Source: Ancylobacter gelatini
GTDB lineage: Bacteria > Pseudomonadota > Alphaproteobacteria > Rhizobiales > Xanthobacteraceae
Assembly (NCBI RefSeq): GCF_022601675.1
Contig: NZ_JAKVIL010000004.1
Location: forward strand, 62,001 to 126,000
Direction of reading: 5' to 3'
DNA length: 64,000 bases
The translations under genes and the position numbers were made by a program. Below are positions 56,425-64,000 of the stretch, in pieces; the first letter of the stretch is position 1, and each line of letters begins with the position of its first letter. The notes under the pieces are model-generated. The model was given only the letters and a program-made list of their open reading frames with translations. It had not been told where the DNA came from and did no database searches.

Positions 56425-56673
56425 TCAGGCAGCTACCGGCGTCTCGTAGAGGCAGCCGGCGGGAATGGATTCGGTGCCGTGCAGGGTCGCGGAGAAGGTG
56501 TAGAGCGTCGAGCAATAGGGGCAGATGATCTCGTCATCCGACCCCATGTCGAGGAAGACGTGGGGATGGTCGTAAGGCGGCAGGGCGCCGACGCACATGA
56601 ACTCGCGCGCCGCCACCGCGATCTTCGCGACGCCGGCTGAATTGTGGAAGTGGGGAACGACGTGGCCCGCCAT
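56425..56673 (-). CDS. Zinc-finger domain protein (zf-CHCC)
   Basis: 82 aa from ATG 56673. Zn ligands: C27, H36/H38 and C51-x2-C54 (FMCVGALPPYDHPHVFLDMG and ICPYCSTLYTF), typical of zf-CHCC (NDUFS6-like) proteins. Upstream of the monooxygenase by 11 bases. In eukaryotes NDUFS6 helps complex I assembly. The bacterial role is unknown. Confidence 0.85.
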   Translation of the reverse strand: MAGHVVPHFHNSAGVAKIAVAAREFMCVGALPPYDHPHVFLDMGSDDEIICPYCSTLYTFSATLHGTESIPAGCLYETPVAA

Positions 56674-56881
56674 GGTGTTCGCCTGCCTGAACAATCGTGT
56701 TGAACTGGCCGGACCATAGCCGCTGATCGCCGGCGGGCAAAGGGGCGGGCAGGGGACGTGCGGTCGCATTCCATGGTTTTCGCCTTCCCGCTTCCCTTGG
56801 GTTCGCCACAATGAACCGGCATCAAGGCGCCGGGTTCGCACGGCCGGCGACCCGTGCACCTTCAGGCCGCGCGCCGCTATC

Positions 56882-57892
56882 ATGTTCCGCCTTCTCGCCG
56901 CTCTCGGCTTCTTCCTCGCCTTCGCCGGCGCGGCCCACTGGGTCGTGCCGCTGGGCCATGAGGCCTTCGCGCTGATCCGCGCGCAGGACGACGCCGCGCG
57001 AATCGCCGAGCTGCAGCTCGACCGCACGCTCGACGGCGCGCGGGTGCGGGCGGAAATCGAACAAGCGCTGGCGGCGGATGACGGCGAATTGGCGGAGAGC
57101 TTCGTCGCGCTGGCGGATGCGCGGGGGATCGCGGTCGATGCGGCGCTGCGGGCGAAGGTGGTGCTCGCCAATCATGCGGTGGCCGGCGCGGTGCGCGGGG
57201 CGGCGCGCTTCGGGCAGGGCTTCGTCACCGGCGAGGCGGAGGACCTCACGGGGCTGGCCGGCGCAGCGGCGGGCGATCTCACCGTCTGGGGCGATCTGCG
57301 CGATGGCGGGCGCGAGGTGCTGCACTGGGTGCGCGGCGAGAATGTCGACCCGCTGATGCTCGGGCTCGCCGGTGCCGGCATCGCCGCCACGGGGGCGACC
57401 TATGCCGCCTTCGGCACGCCGCTGGCGCTGCGCGCCGGGCTGACCGCGCTCAAGGGTGCGCGGCGCACCGGTGCGATGAGCGCGCGGCTCGCGGGCCAGG
57501 TCACCGACGCGCTGCGCGGCGGCAAGCGGGTGAAGCTGGCGGCGCTGGTCGGCGATCTCGGCACGTCGGCCTCCAAGGCCGGCACGCGCGCCACCTTCGC
57601 CGGGCTGCGCCATGTCGACGACGCGGCGGGCGCGGCGCGGCTGCGCCGTCTTGCTGAGGTGAAGGGCGGGCAGACGCTGGCGGTGGTGAAGACGCTGGGA
57701 CGCGGCGCACTGTTCCTGACCGAGACGCTGACGCGGCTCGCTTACCGCGTCATTGCGCTGGTGCTGGACGTGATCGGGCTGATCGCCTCGTTCAACGCCA
57801 TGGTGGTGGCGATGGTGCGCCCGCTGTGGCGGCGGAAGAAGCGGGCGGGGTGGTTCACTGGCCCGAGATTCGCCGCTCGAACAGCGCCCTGA
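56882..57892 (+). CDS. Hypothetical membrane protein
   Basis: 336 aa. N-terminal helix (LLAALGFFLAFAGAAHWVV), further hydrophobic segments at ~160-185 and near the C-terminus (LAYRVIALVLDVIGLIASFNAMVVAMV), rich in Ala and Gly. No known family. Its last 38 bases overlap, on the opposite strand, the end of the HsdR-N-like gene. Confidence 0.65.
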   Translation: MFRLLAALGFFLAFAGAAHWVVPLGHEAFALIRAQDDAARIAELQLDRTLDGARVRAEIEQALAADDGELAESFVALADARGIAVDAALRAKVVLANHAVAGAVRGAARFGQGFVTGEAEDLTGLAGAAAGDLTVWGDLRDGGREVLHWVRGENVDPLMLGLAGAGIAATGATYAAFGTPLALRAGLTALKGARRTGAMSARLAGQVTDALRGGKRVKLAALVGDLGTSASKAGTRATFAGLRHVDDAAGAARLRRLAEVKGGQTLAVVKTLGRGALFLTETLTRLAYRVIALVLDVIGLIASFNAMVVAMVRPLWRRKKRAGWFTGPRFAARTAP

Positions 57893-58970
57893 GGCGCGTA
57901 TCGAGCGCGGGCAGCTCGGTCACCGGCCCGCCCTCGCCGCCATCGGCGAGATTGAAGCGGATGGTGCCGTCGCGCGCCTCGATGATGTCCATCAGCCGGC
58001 CCTTGCGCTCCTGCACGTAGAACACCGCCATCTTCCCCTGATAGTCGCGATAAGCGACCCTGCCGATAGCCTCGAACAGGTCGTCGCGGCCGGCGGCGAG
58101 ATAGGCGAGGCGGCGGCGTACCGCCTCGAAGGCTCGCAACTCGGCCTCGGTCGTCACCGCCTCCTTCTCGCCGGCGGCCGGCTCGACCGGCACCGCCGGT
58201 TCGACCTCGGCGCGCGGGGAGGCCTTGGGCGGGGCGGTGGTGATATCGAGCCGCTTCAGCACATTGCTGGTGAACACGTCGTCGAAGGCGGACTTGGCGA
58301 TGGCGCGGTAGCCGTCGAGCGCGTTCAGGCGCACATGCTTGATGTCGTTCTCCTTCAGCAGGAAGCGCGTGAACTCGACGCTCGGCGCCAGAAACTGCTC
58401 GGACAGATAGTCGAAGAACGCGCGGTGGGTAATGGACCGCCGGGCGTGCTCGGAAATGGTGTCGGGATCGAAGCGCGACTTGGTGAAGTCGTACAGCCCG
58501 GCGATGACGGTCTCGGTGATCTGGGCCTTCGCCACCTTCTCGAAGTCGACGACCAGGAACGGGTCGTCGTCCATCATGTTCGGCTCCTGCGAATCCACGA
58601 AGAACTCGTAGACGATGCCGTCGGTCAGCACGCCGAGCTTCACGGTCTTCGAGGCGTTGAAATAGGATTTGAGCTGGCCGCGATCGTCCTTCTTGCCGTT
58701 GCCGAGCGACTTGCACTCGACCGCGATTACCGGCTGGAGATCGCGCAGCACGGCATAGTCGACGCGGTTGCGGTACTTCTCCGAGAAGTCGGCGGCGTGT
58801 TCGGCCGCAACCTCGGTGGGATCGCGGTCGTCATAGCCGAGAATGCCGATGAACGGCAGCACCAGCGCGACCTTGGTCGCCTCCTCGTTGTGAATATGCG
58901 CACGCACGCGCTGCACGCGCTCGGCGAAGGTGATCAATGCTGCGCGAAACTCATCGATGGTCTGTGCCAT
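57855..58970 (-). CDS. Orphan HsdR N-terminal-like (PD-(D/E)xK) protein
   Basis: 371 aa from ATG 58970. The nuclease-fold core is visible as RNRVDYAVL ... VIAVECKSLG (D, E-x-K), in DKYRNRVDYAV-like order of type I restriction R subunit N-termini. The C-terminal ~130 residues (after a Pro/Ala/Glu linker) are a separate domain ending in RLRALFERRISGQ. No helicase domain or hsdM/hsdS genes are nearby, so it is not a full R-M system. Role unknown. Confidence 0.8.
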   Translation of the reverse strand: MAQTIDEFRAALITFAERVQRVRAHIHNEEATKVALVLPFIGILGYDDRDPTEVAAEHAADFSEKYRNRVDYAVLRDLQPVIAVECKSLGNGKKDDRGQLKSYFNASKTVKLGVLTDGIVYEFFVDSQEPNMMDDDPFLVVDFEKVAKAQITETVIAGLYDFTKSRFDPDTISEHARRSITHRAFFDYLSEQFLAPSVEFTRFLLKENDIKHVRLNALDGYRAIAKSAFDDVFTSNVLKRLDITTAPPKASPRAEVEPAVPVEPAAGEKEAVTTEAELRAFEAVRRRLAYLAAGRDDLFEAIGRVAYRDYQGKMAVFYVQERKGRLMDIIEARDGTIRFNLADGGEGGPVTELPALDTRLRALFERRISGQ

Positions 58971-59122
58971 GCCACTATCGTCCTGACGGAATCCGTCACT
59001 CACTCTAGGTAACATTCTCTGCATTTTGCAATCATAAGTAGATTTGGCGACAACGGGGCCGCTCCCGCTTGGCAGGGCGGCGGCGGCTGACTAGGTATCG
59101 TGGACGCTTTTCGGAGACCGCC

Positions 59123-59875
59123 ATGCCCAGCTTCCACCACGATGGCATCGACTTCGCGTTTCTCGACGAGGGGGAGGGCGAGCCGGTCGTGCTGATCCAC
59201 GGCTTCGCCTCCACCAAGGAAATCAACTGGGTCGGCCCCGGCTGGGTCTCGACGCTCGTGCGGGCAGGCCGCCGGGTCGTTGCGCTCGACAATCGCGGCC
59301 ATGGCGCCTCCGGCAAGGTTTACGAGGCCGCGCTCTACGATCCCGCGATCATGGCGGGCGACGCGCGGGCGCTGATGGACCATCTCGGCCTCTCCCGCGC
59401 CGACGTCATGGGCTACTCCATGGGCGGGCGGATCGGCGCGTGTCTGGCGCTGGAAGCGCCGGAGCGGGTGCGCTCGCTCGTTCTCGGCGGCATCGGCATC
59501 CATCTGGTGGAAGGGGCGGGACTGCCCGCCACCGTCGCCGAGGCGCTGCTGGCGCCGAGCCTTTCCGATGTCACCGATCCGGTCGGGCGCACCTTCCGCG
59601 CCTTCGCCGAGCAGACCGGCAGCGACCGCAAGGCGCTCGCCGCCTGCATCTACGGCTCGCGCCGCACGCTTACCCGCGAGGAGGTGGCGGACATCGCCGT
59701 GCCCACGCTGATCGGGGTCGGCACAAAGGACCCGATTGCGGGCGCGGCGGCCCCGCTGGCGGCGCTGATTCCGGGGGCGCGAGCCTTCGATATCGAGGGC
59801 CGCGACCACATGCTGGCGGTGGGCGACAAGAGCTTCAAGGAGGCGGTGCTCGCCTTCCTCGACGAACGCCCGTGA
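59123..59875 (+). CDS. Alpha/beta hydrolase
   Basis: 250 aa. VVLIHGFASTKEINWVGPGW (oxyanion), catalytic Ser in VMGYSMGGRIGACLAL, Asp in GVGTKDPIA and His in EGRDHMLAVG. A standard single-domain hydrolase. No signal peptide. Substrate unknown. Confidence 0.9.
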   Translation: MPSFHHDGIDFAFLDEGEGEPVVLIHGFASTKEINWVGPGWVSTLVRAGRRVVALDNRGHGASGKVYEAALYDPAIMAGDARALMDHLGLSRADVMGYSMGGRIGACLALEAPERVRSLVLGGIGIHLVEGAGLPATVAEALLAPSLSDVTDPVGRTFRAFAEQTGSDRKALAACIYGSRRTLTREEVADIAVPTLIGVGTKDPIAGAAAPLAALIPGARAFDIEGRDHMLAVGDKSFKEAVLAFLDERP

Positions 59876-59931
59876 CGCGGGGCTGGACGGCATAGGCTGG
59901 CCACCCCAGCTATGCTAAGAAGGCCTCAACA

Positions 59932-59953
59932 GGAGCCGTTATCGGGCGGCTCC
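59932..59953 (+). other. Leader hairpin before cysE
   Basis: GGAGCCG / CGGCTCC, perfect 7-bp stem with an 8-base loop, 28 bases before the cysE start. Could be an attenuator or simply stabilise the 5' end. Without a known motif the role is open. Confidence 0.35.
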
Positions 59954-59980
59954 ACGGGCAACGACCCTAGGAATGCTGTC

Positions 59981-60829
59981 ATGGCGAATAATTCCCTCCA
60001 GCTTGTCGATGCGCACAAGCGCGTGCTGGACAAGATCGATCCGGTCTGGTCGCGCATCCGCGCGGAGGCCGAGGCGATCACCCAGAACGAGCCCGCCATG
60101 GCGAGCTTCATCTTCTCCACCGTGCTGTACCACCCCACGCTGGAGAAGGCGGTCGCGCACCGCATCGCCCAGCGGCTCGACCATGTGGACATGCCCGGCG
60201 AACTGATCCGCCACGCCTTCGACGACGCGGTGGCGGAAGACCCCTCGCTCGGCGTCGCCATCCGCGCCGACATCCTCGCCGTGTGCGACCGCGACCCGGC
60301 GACCGAGCGGGCGATCGAGCCGCTGCTCTATTACAAGGGCTTCCACGCCATCCAGACCCACCGTCTCGCGCACTGGCTGTGGAAGAACGGGCGCCGCGAC
60401 TTCGCGCTCTATCTGCAGAGCCGCTCCTCCTCGGTGAACCAGGTCGACATCAACCCGGCCGCCCCGTTCGGGCGCGGCATCTTCTTCGACCATGCCACCG
60501 GCATCGTGGTCGGGGAGACCGCGGTGATCGAGGACGACGTTTCGGTGCTCCAGGGCGTGACGCTCGGCGGCACCGGCAAGGAGCATGGCGACCGCCACCC
60601 GAAGATCCGGCGCGGCGTGCTGCTGGGCGCCGGCGCCAAGGTGCTCGGCAATATCGAGATCGGCCATTGCGCCCGCGTGGCGGCCGGCTCGGTGGTGCTC
60701 AAGCCCGTGCCCCCGCGCACCACCGTGGCCGGCGTTCCGGCCCGCGTGATCGGGGAGGCCGGCTGTTCGGAACCCTCGCGCAGCATGGACCAGATGTTCG
60801 ACCGCACCTATTCGGGCGAGTCGATCTGA
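59981..60829 (+). CDS. cysE: Serine O-acetyltransferase
   Basis: 282 aa from ATG 59981. N-terminal helical SATase domain (IRAEAEAITQNEPAMASF) and left-handed beta-helix (GRGIFFDHATGIVVGETAVIEDDVSVLQGVTLGGTGKEHGDRHPKI, catalytic His pair). The C-terminal tail would contact CysK and mediate cysteine feedback. First step of cysteine synthesis. Followed by a terminator. Confidence 0.97.
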   Translation: MANNSLQLVDAHKRVLDKIDPVWSRIRAEAEAITQNEPAMASFIFSTVLYHPTLEKAVAHRIAQRLDHVDMPGELIRHAFDDAVAEDPSLGVAIRADILAVCDRDPATERAIEPLLYYKGFHAIQTHRLAHWLWKNGRRDFALYLQSRSSSVNQVDINPAAPFGRGIFFDHATGIVVGETAVIEDDVSVLQGVTLGGTGKEHGDRHPKIRRGVLLGAGAKVLGNIEIGHCARVAAGSVVLKPVPPRTTVAGVPARVIGEAGCSEPSRSMDQMFDRTYSGESI

Positions 60830-60850
60830 CGCCACGGCGCCAGCAGCCGG

Positions 60851-60872
60851 GCCGGCCGCACGGCCGGCTTTT
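60851..60872 (+). terminator. Terminator of cysE
   Basis: GCCGGCC-GCAC-GGCCGGC followed by TTTT, 22 bases after the cysE stop. Confidence 0.8.
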
Positions 60873-60988
60873 CCACCCTTTGCACCATTGGCGGACCCGC
60901 GCTCGGTTGCGCCCGGGGCTGTGCCATGGCAAGCCTGCGCCCTGGCAAGACTGCCGCCGTTCACACATCCACCGCGGGAGCACGGACA

Positions 60989-61201
60989 GTGGAAAAGAAA
61001 GACAATGAACGGGTGCAGACCTATCTGCGCCGCCTGTTCGGCAATGCGAACATCCGGGTCGTCGCCCGCCCGAAGAAGAAGGATTCGGCCGAGGTCTATA
61101 TCGGCGACGAGTTCATCGGCGTGATGTTCGAGGACAAGGAAGACGGCGATCTGTCCTATAATTTCCAGATGGCGATCCTCGGCGACGATCTGGAGGACTG
61201 A
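60989..61201 (+). CDS. DUF3126 family protein
   Basis: 70 aa, GTG start with GGGAG upstream. EKKDNERVQTYLRRLFGN, AEVYIGDEFIGVMFEDKEDGDLSYNFQMAIL is the DUF3126 sequence. Ends 6 bases before the gamma-carbonic anhydrase gene, so co-transcribed. Unknown function; small and acidic. Confidence 0.9.
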   Translation: MEKKDNERVQTYLRRLFGNANIRVVARPKKKDSAEVYIGDEFIGVMFEDKEDGDLSYNFQMAILGDDLED

Positions 61202-61207
61202 GCGGCC

Positions 61208-61738
61208 ATGCCGATCTATGCACTCGACGGAATCGCGCCGGACCTGCCGGCGCTCGGTCGCTGGTGGCTGGCACCCGATGCCAGCGTGATCGGCAATGTG
61301 CAGATCAGCGACGAGGCCAGCGTGTGGTTCGGCTCGGTGATCCGGGGCGACAATGAGCGCATCCTGATCGGCGAGCGGGTCAACATCCAGGAACTGTGCT
61401 GCCTGCACACCGACCCGGGCTTTCCGATGACGATCGGCGCCGACTGCACCATCGGCCACAAGGCGATGCTGCATGGCTGCACGATCGGCCCGAACAGCCT
61501 CATCGGCATGGGCGCCACCGTGCTGAACGGCGCGAAGATCGGGCGCAACTGCCTGGTCGGCGCCGGCGCGCTGGTGACCGAGGGTAAGGAATTCCCGGAC
61601 AATTCGCTCATCGTCGGCACGCCCGCCAAGGCGATCCGCGTGCTGGACGAGGCGATGGCCGCGCGCATCCACGGCACGGCGGCGCATTATGTGCGCAACT
61701 GGCGTCGCTTCGCGCAGGGGTTGGAAAAGATCGGCTGA
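61208..61738 (+). CDS. Gamma-class carbonic anhydrase-like protein
   Basis: 176 aa. Left-handed beta-helix hexapeptides throughout; the metal-binding His residues appear in CCLHTDPG and TIGHKAMLHGCTIG. Members may hydrate CO2 or act in other roles (PaaY/YrdA family). The catalytic acid loop seen in Cam is short here, so CO2 activity is not assured. Confidence 0.88.
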   Translation: MPIYALDGIAPDLPALGRWWLAPDASVIGNVQISDEASVWFGSVIRGDNERILIGERVNIQELCCLHTDPGFPMTIGADCTIGHKAMLHGCTIGPNSLIGMGATVLNGAKIGRNCLVGAGALVTEGKEFPDNSLIVGTPAKAIRVLDEAMAARIHGTAAHYVRNWRRFAQGLEKIG

Positions 61739-61750
61739 AGGGACGGCCGC

Positions 61751-62425
61751 TCAGTTGCGGCCGACCGTGACCGGGGCCAGCACGTCGCCCAGCGAGACCC
61801 ACTGGTCGGGCGTGCCCTGCGCCTGACGCTTCACGAAACGGTAGCCGGTCTCGTGCCAGAGCACGATGTCCGGCTCCTGATTGTCGAGCACCAGATCGCC
61901 GCGATCGGTGACGACGGTGAGCACCGAATGGCCGTCGCCATTGCGGTCGCGCACCACGGTGATCAGCAGCGTCTCGGCCGGCCAGCCGAGGCCGATCAGC
62001 GTGCGGCGCTTCTCCAGCACATAATCCTCGCAATCGCCGAACCCGTCATCGGGATAGGTCCAGCGCTCGACCTCGCCGAAATGCTCGAGATCGGTGAGCG
62101 GCTTGATGCGGGTGTTGATCTCGTCATTGACCTGGCGGAGCTGGGCGAAGCCGGCGGCATCGAGCGCCACACGTCCGCCGCGGCCGTTGCCGGGGCCGCA
62201 CTCCGCGGGCGTCTCCGCGCAGAAGCGAGCATAGCCGATCGGCGTCGAGGTGGCCGCGCCCGCCGCGATGTTGGCGGCGAAGGGCGAGAGCATCGCCACC
62301 TGGTCGTTCGCCACCTGGTCGTTCGCCGCGCGGGCCTCCTGCGCCTGCGTCGGCTGCCCGGAGAAGATGGCGCCCGAGAGCACCACCGCCGCCGCGAGAA
62401 GGGCCCGTTCAAGCCTCTTTTTCAT
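61751..62425 (-). CDS. Transglutaminase-like cysteine peptidase (BTLCP)
   Basis: 224 aa from ATG 62425. Signal ALLAAAVVLSGAIFSGQPTQAQ, then the triad: Cys in FGDCEDYVLEK, His in GDGHSVLTVV, Asp in LVLDNQEPD. This is the BTLCP family (LapG-like), periplasmic cysteine proteases that cleave adhesins near the N-terminus. The repeated ANDQVANDQVA after the signal is unusual. No LapD partner is in view. Confidence 0.9.
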   Translation of the reverse strand: MKKRLERALLAAAVVLSGAIFSGQPTQAQEARAANDQVANDQVAMLSPFAANIAAGAATSTPIGYARFCAETPAECGPGNGRGGRVALDAAGFAQLRQVNDEINTRIKPLTDLEHFGEVERWTYPDDGFGDCEDYVLEKRRTLIGLGWPAETLLITVVRDRNGDGHSVLTVVTDRGDLVLDNQEPDIVLWHETGYRFVKRQAQGTPDQWVSLGDVLAPVTVGRN

Positions 62426-62719
62426 CGCGCACCTCAATCCCTGTCATGGGGAGAGATACTGCCAGAGAGATTTTTATCTTGATCTAAGCCGTCGCGCGAA
62501 TTCGCCACTACGCTGGATATGGAAAATTAATAACTTTTCTACTGTCGTTAACCATTACAATATCGATTTTATTCATCACGCCGTTTAAGCGACCGGCAAG
62601 GCTTTCGCGCCAGTCGCGCGCCGTCACATGGCCGCGTGCATTCGTCACGCGCGCTTGCCGCGACGCGGGCCTGAGCCTATGTGATCAAGGTGCTCGATCG
62701 AACCCATTATACGGCCCCC
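62426..62719. other. Divergent promoter region, A+T-rich
   Basis: The stretch around 62465-62590 is visibly A+T-rich compared with the rest of the window and has TTAACCATTA. It must hold the BTLCP and rhomboid promoters. No gene supported. Confidence 0.4.
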
Positions 62720-63463
62720 ATGCGCCAGCCCATACTGAACGTGCCGACGGTCATCACCGTGCTGGCGGCGGCGATGCTGGCCATCCATCTGCTGCGCGTC
62801 TCGGTCGGCGTGGATACCGGCATCGAGATACTGGCGCTGTTCGCCTTCATTCCCGCGCGCTTCGATCCCGCTTTTCTGGGGGAGGGCGTGCTGCCGGGCG
62901 GGGCGGCGGCGAATGTGTGGACCTTCGTGTCCTACGCCTTCCTGCACGGCGACTGGGCGCATGTCGGCATCAACCTGCTCTGGATGCTGGCCTTCGGCAG
63001 CCCGGTGGCGCGGCGCTTCGGCGCGGTACGCTTCCTCGCCTTCTTCGCGGTGACGGCGGCGGCGGGGGCGGGGCTGCACCTGTTCACCCATGAGGACGAC
63101 CTCGCGCCGATGATCGGCGCCTCGGCGGCGGTGTCGGGCTGCATGGCGGCGGCGATCCGCTTCATGTTCGCCTCCGAAGGCTTCGTGCCTTGGCGGCAGA
63201 GCGCGCTGGAGGCATCGGTACGCTACCCGGCGGCGCCGCTGCTCACCGTGCTGCGCGACCGGCGGGTGATCGCCTTCGTCGTGGTGTGGTTCGCGATCAA
63301 CCTCGCCTTCGGAATCGGCGCGCCGGCCGGCATCGTCGAGGGCTCGATCGCCTGGCAGGCGCATATTGGCGGATTCGTCGCGGGTCTGCTGCTGTTCCCG
63401 CTGTTCGATCCGGTGCGGGGCTTTCCCGACGACAACCCGCTGACGCGCCAGCGCAACAGCTGA
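62720..63463 (+). CDS. Rhomboid family intramembrane serine protease
   Basis: 247 aa from ATG 62720 (a GTG at 62681 is possible). Six or seven helices. Catalytic Ser in IGASAAVSG and His in WQAHIGGFVAGLL; the HGDWAHVGINLLWML stretch (conserved His/Asn of helix 2) is also present. Cleaves transmembrane substrates. Substrate unknown. Confidence 0.88.
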   Translation: MRQPILNVPTVITVLAAAMLAIHLLRVSVGVDTGIEILALFAFIPARFDPAFLGEGVLPGGAAANVWTFVSYAFLHGDWAHVGINLLWMLAFGSPVARRFGAVRFLAFFAVTAAAGAGLHLFTHEDDLAPMIGASAAVSGCMAAAIRFMFASEGFVPWRQSALEASVRYPAAPLLTVLRDRRVIAFVVVWFAINLAFGIGAPAGIVEGSIAWQAHIGGFVAGLLLFPLFDPVRGFPDDNPLTRQRNS

Positions 63464-63642
63464 TCCGGCGGGCGTCGGGTGCCCGGCCCGGCCGGGCCGA
63501 GAAAACCTATTGCCCTCCGTAGCGTTAGGTCCGATCATTCCCGCCTTAAAGAGCGCGCGCCGACATGATGGCGACTCGCCGGGGACAAAGCGGGCGTGGA
63601 GCTGTGGCTGAACCGCCCGCCACAAGGGACAGGAGACAGGCC

Positions 63643-64000
63643 ATGACAGTGCGCATGATACTGGATGAGAAGGGCTACGACGTCGCGACGATCGGGCCGA
63701 CGGCGACGTTGCGCGAAGCGGTGGAACTGCTGGCCGAGAAGCGCATCGGCGCGATCGTGGTCATCGATTCCGAGCGGCATGTCGTCGGCATCCTCTCGGA
63801 ACGCGACATCGTGCGCGTGATCGGGCTCGACGGCCCGGGCCGGCTCGACGATGCGGTGTCCACCGTGATGACCGCCAAGGTGGAGACCGCCGACGGCAAC
63901 GAGACCATTCCGCAGATCATGGAACAGATGACCGCCGGGCGCTTCCGCCACGTTCCGGTGGTGCGGGCGGGCAAGCTCGTGGGCATCATCTCGATCGGCG
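63643..64000 (+). CDS. CBS-domain protein (3' end outside window)
   Basis: ATG 63643 with AGGAG upstream. The first 119 residues are read: one CBS motif (LREAVELLAEKRIGAIVVID ... GILSERDIVRVIG) and the second repeat beginning (IMEQMTAGRFRHVPVVRAGKLVGIISIG). This is a typical two-CBS protein of ~143 aa, adenine-nucleotide sensing. Truncated by the window. Confidence 0.9.
   Translation, partial: MTVRMILDEKGYDVATIGPTATLREAVELLAEKRIGAIVVIDSERHVVGILSERDIVRVIGLDGPGRLDDAVSTVMTAKVETADGNETIPQIMEQMTAGRFRHVPVVRAGKLVGIISIG

Noticed and set aside
57855..58970. Type I restriction-modification system
   Set aside because: Only the N-terminal nuclease-like part is present; no hsdM, hsdS or helicase domain in the window.

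Overview
The window is a high-GC chromosomal segment of an alphaproteobacterium. The gene set suggests Hyphomicrobiales, probably near Xanthobacteraceae (Ancylobacter/Starkeya type), but no rRNA or marker phylogeny is available, so the family is an inference. Supporting items are a RHH-containing PutA, the DUF3141-pta-fabI cluster, a CIRCE-controlled groESL, DUF3126, Usg, a BTLCP-type transglutaminase-like peptidase and the Anbu cluster.

1-4680: the right end of what looks like a Mu-like (transposable) prophage, with all genes on +. It holds a tail/host-interaction protein with SGNH-hydrolase motifs (partial), a LamG-like protein, a Com-type zinc-ribbon translational activator overlapping a DNA methyltransferase, and an SRAP (YedK/HMCES-like) protein fused in frame behind a zinc-ribbon extension. 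Two 22-bp direct repeats resembling tandem transposase sites (4629-4672) sit next to the point where a host bcsS-like gene on - is cut, which suggests the phage inserted into bcsS.

4680-17060: DUF488, a HerA-like ATPase, a TakP/DctP-type TRAP transporter (P, Q, M on -), a periplasmic phytase/esterase-like beta-propeller protein, and a TetR-HlyD-ABC efflux operon with its operator.

17060-31300: groESL with CIRCE, Usg, ExoD-like protein, SDR, a 23-aa membrane peptide, the Anbu proteasome-like operon (circularly permuted ATP-grasp, LysE exporter, alpha-E, transglutaminase, Anbu), a MoaB/CinA-N protein, gpt, a DoxX-like protein, formate-THF ligase and tRNA-Leu(UAA).

31300-46420: a COG0523 metal GTPase behind a perfect palindrome (Zur-like), PPK2, a membrane-protein/HlyD pair, the fabI-pta-DUF3141 cluster without the usual acetate kinase, trifunctional PutA with low-complexity inserts, an LLM oxidoreductase and an EamA exporter.

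46420-64000: AgcS amino-acid symporter, two alpha/beta hydrolases, EutBC ethanolamine ammonia-lyase, two flavin monooxygenases with a cupin, DUF924 and a CHCC zinc-finger partner, an orphan HsdR-N-type nuclease-fold protein, cysE, DUF3126, gamma-carbonic anhydrase, BTLCP peptidase, rhomboid protease and a truncated CBS protein.

Most of the window is ordinary chromosome. The points most worth follow-up are the prophage end module (Com/methyltransferase/SRAP and the attachment junction), the Anbu operon carrying an exporter, and the repeat-bearing PutA.
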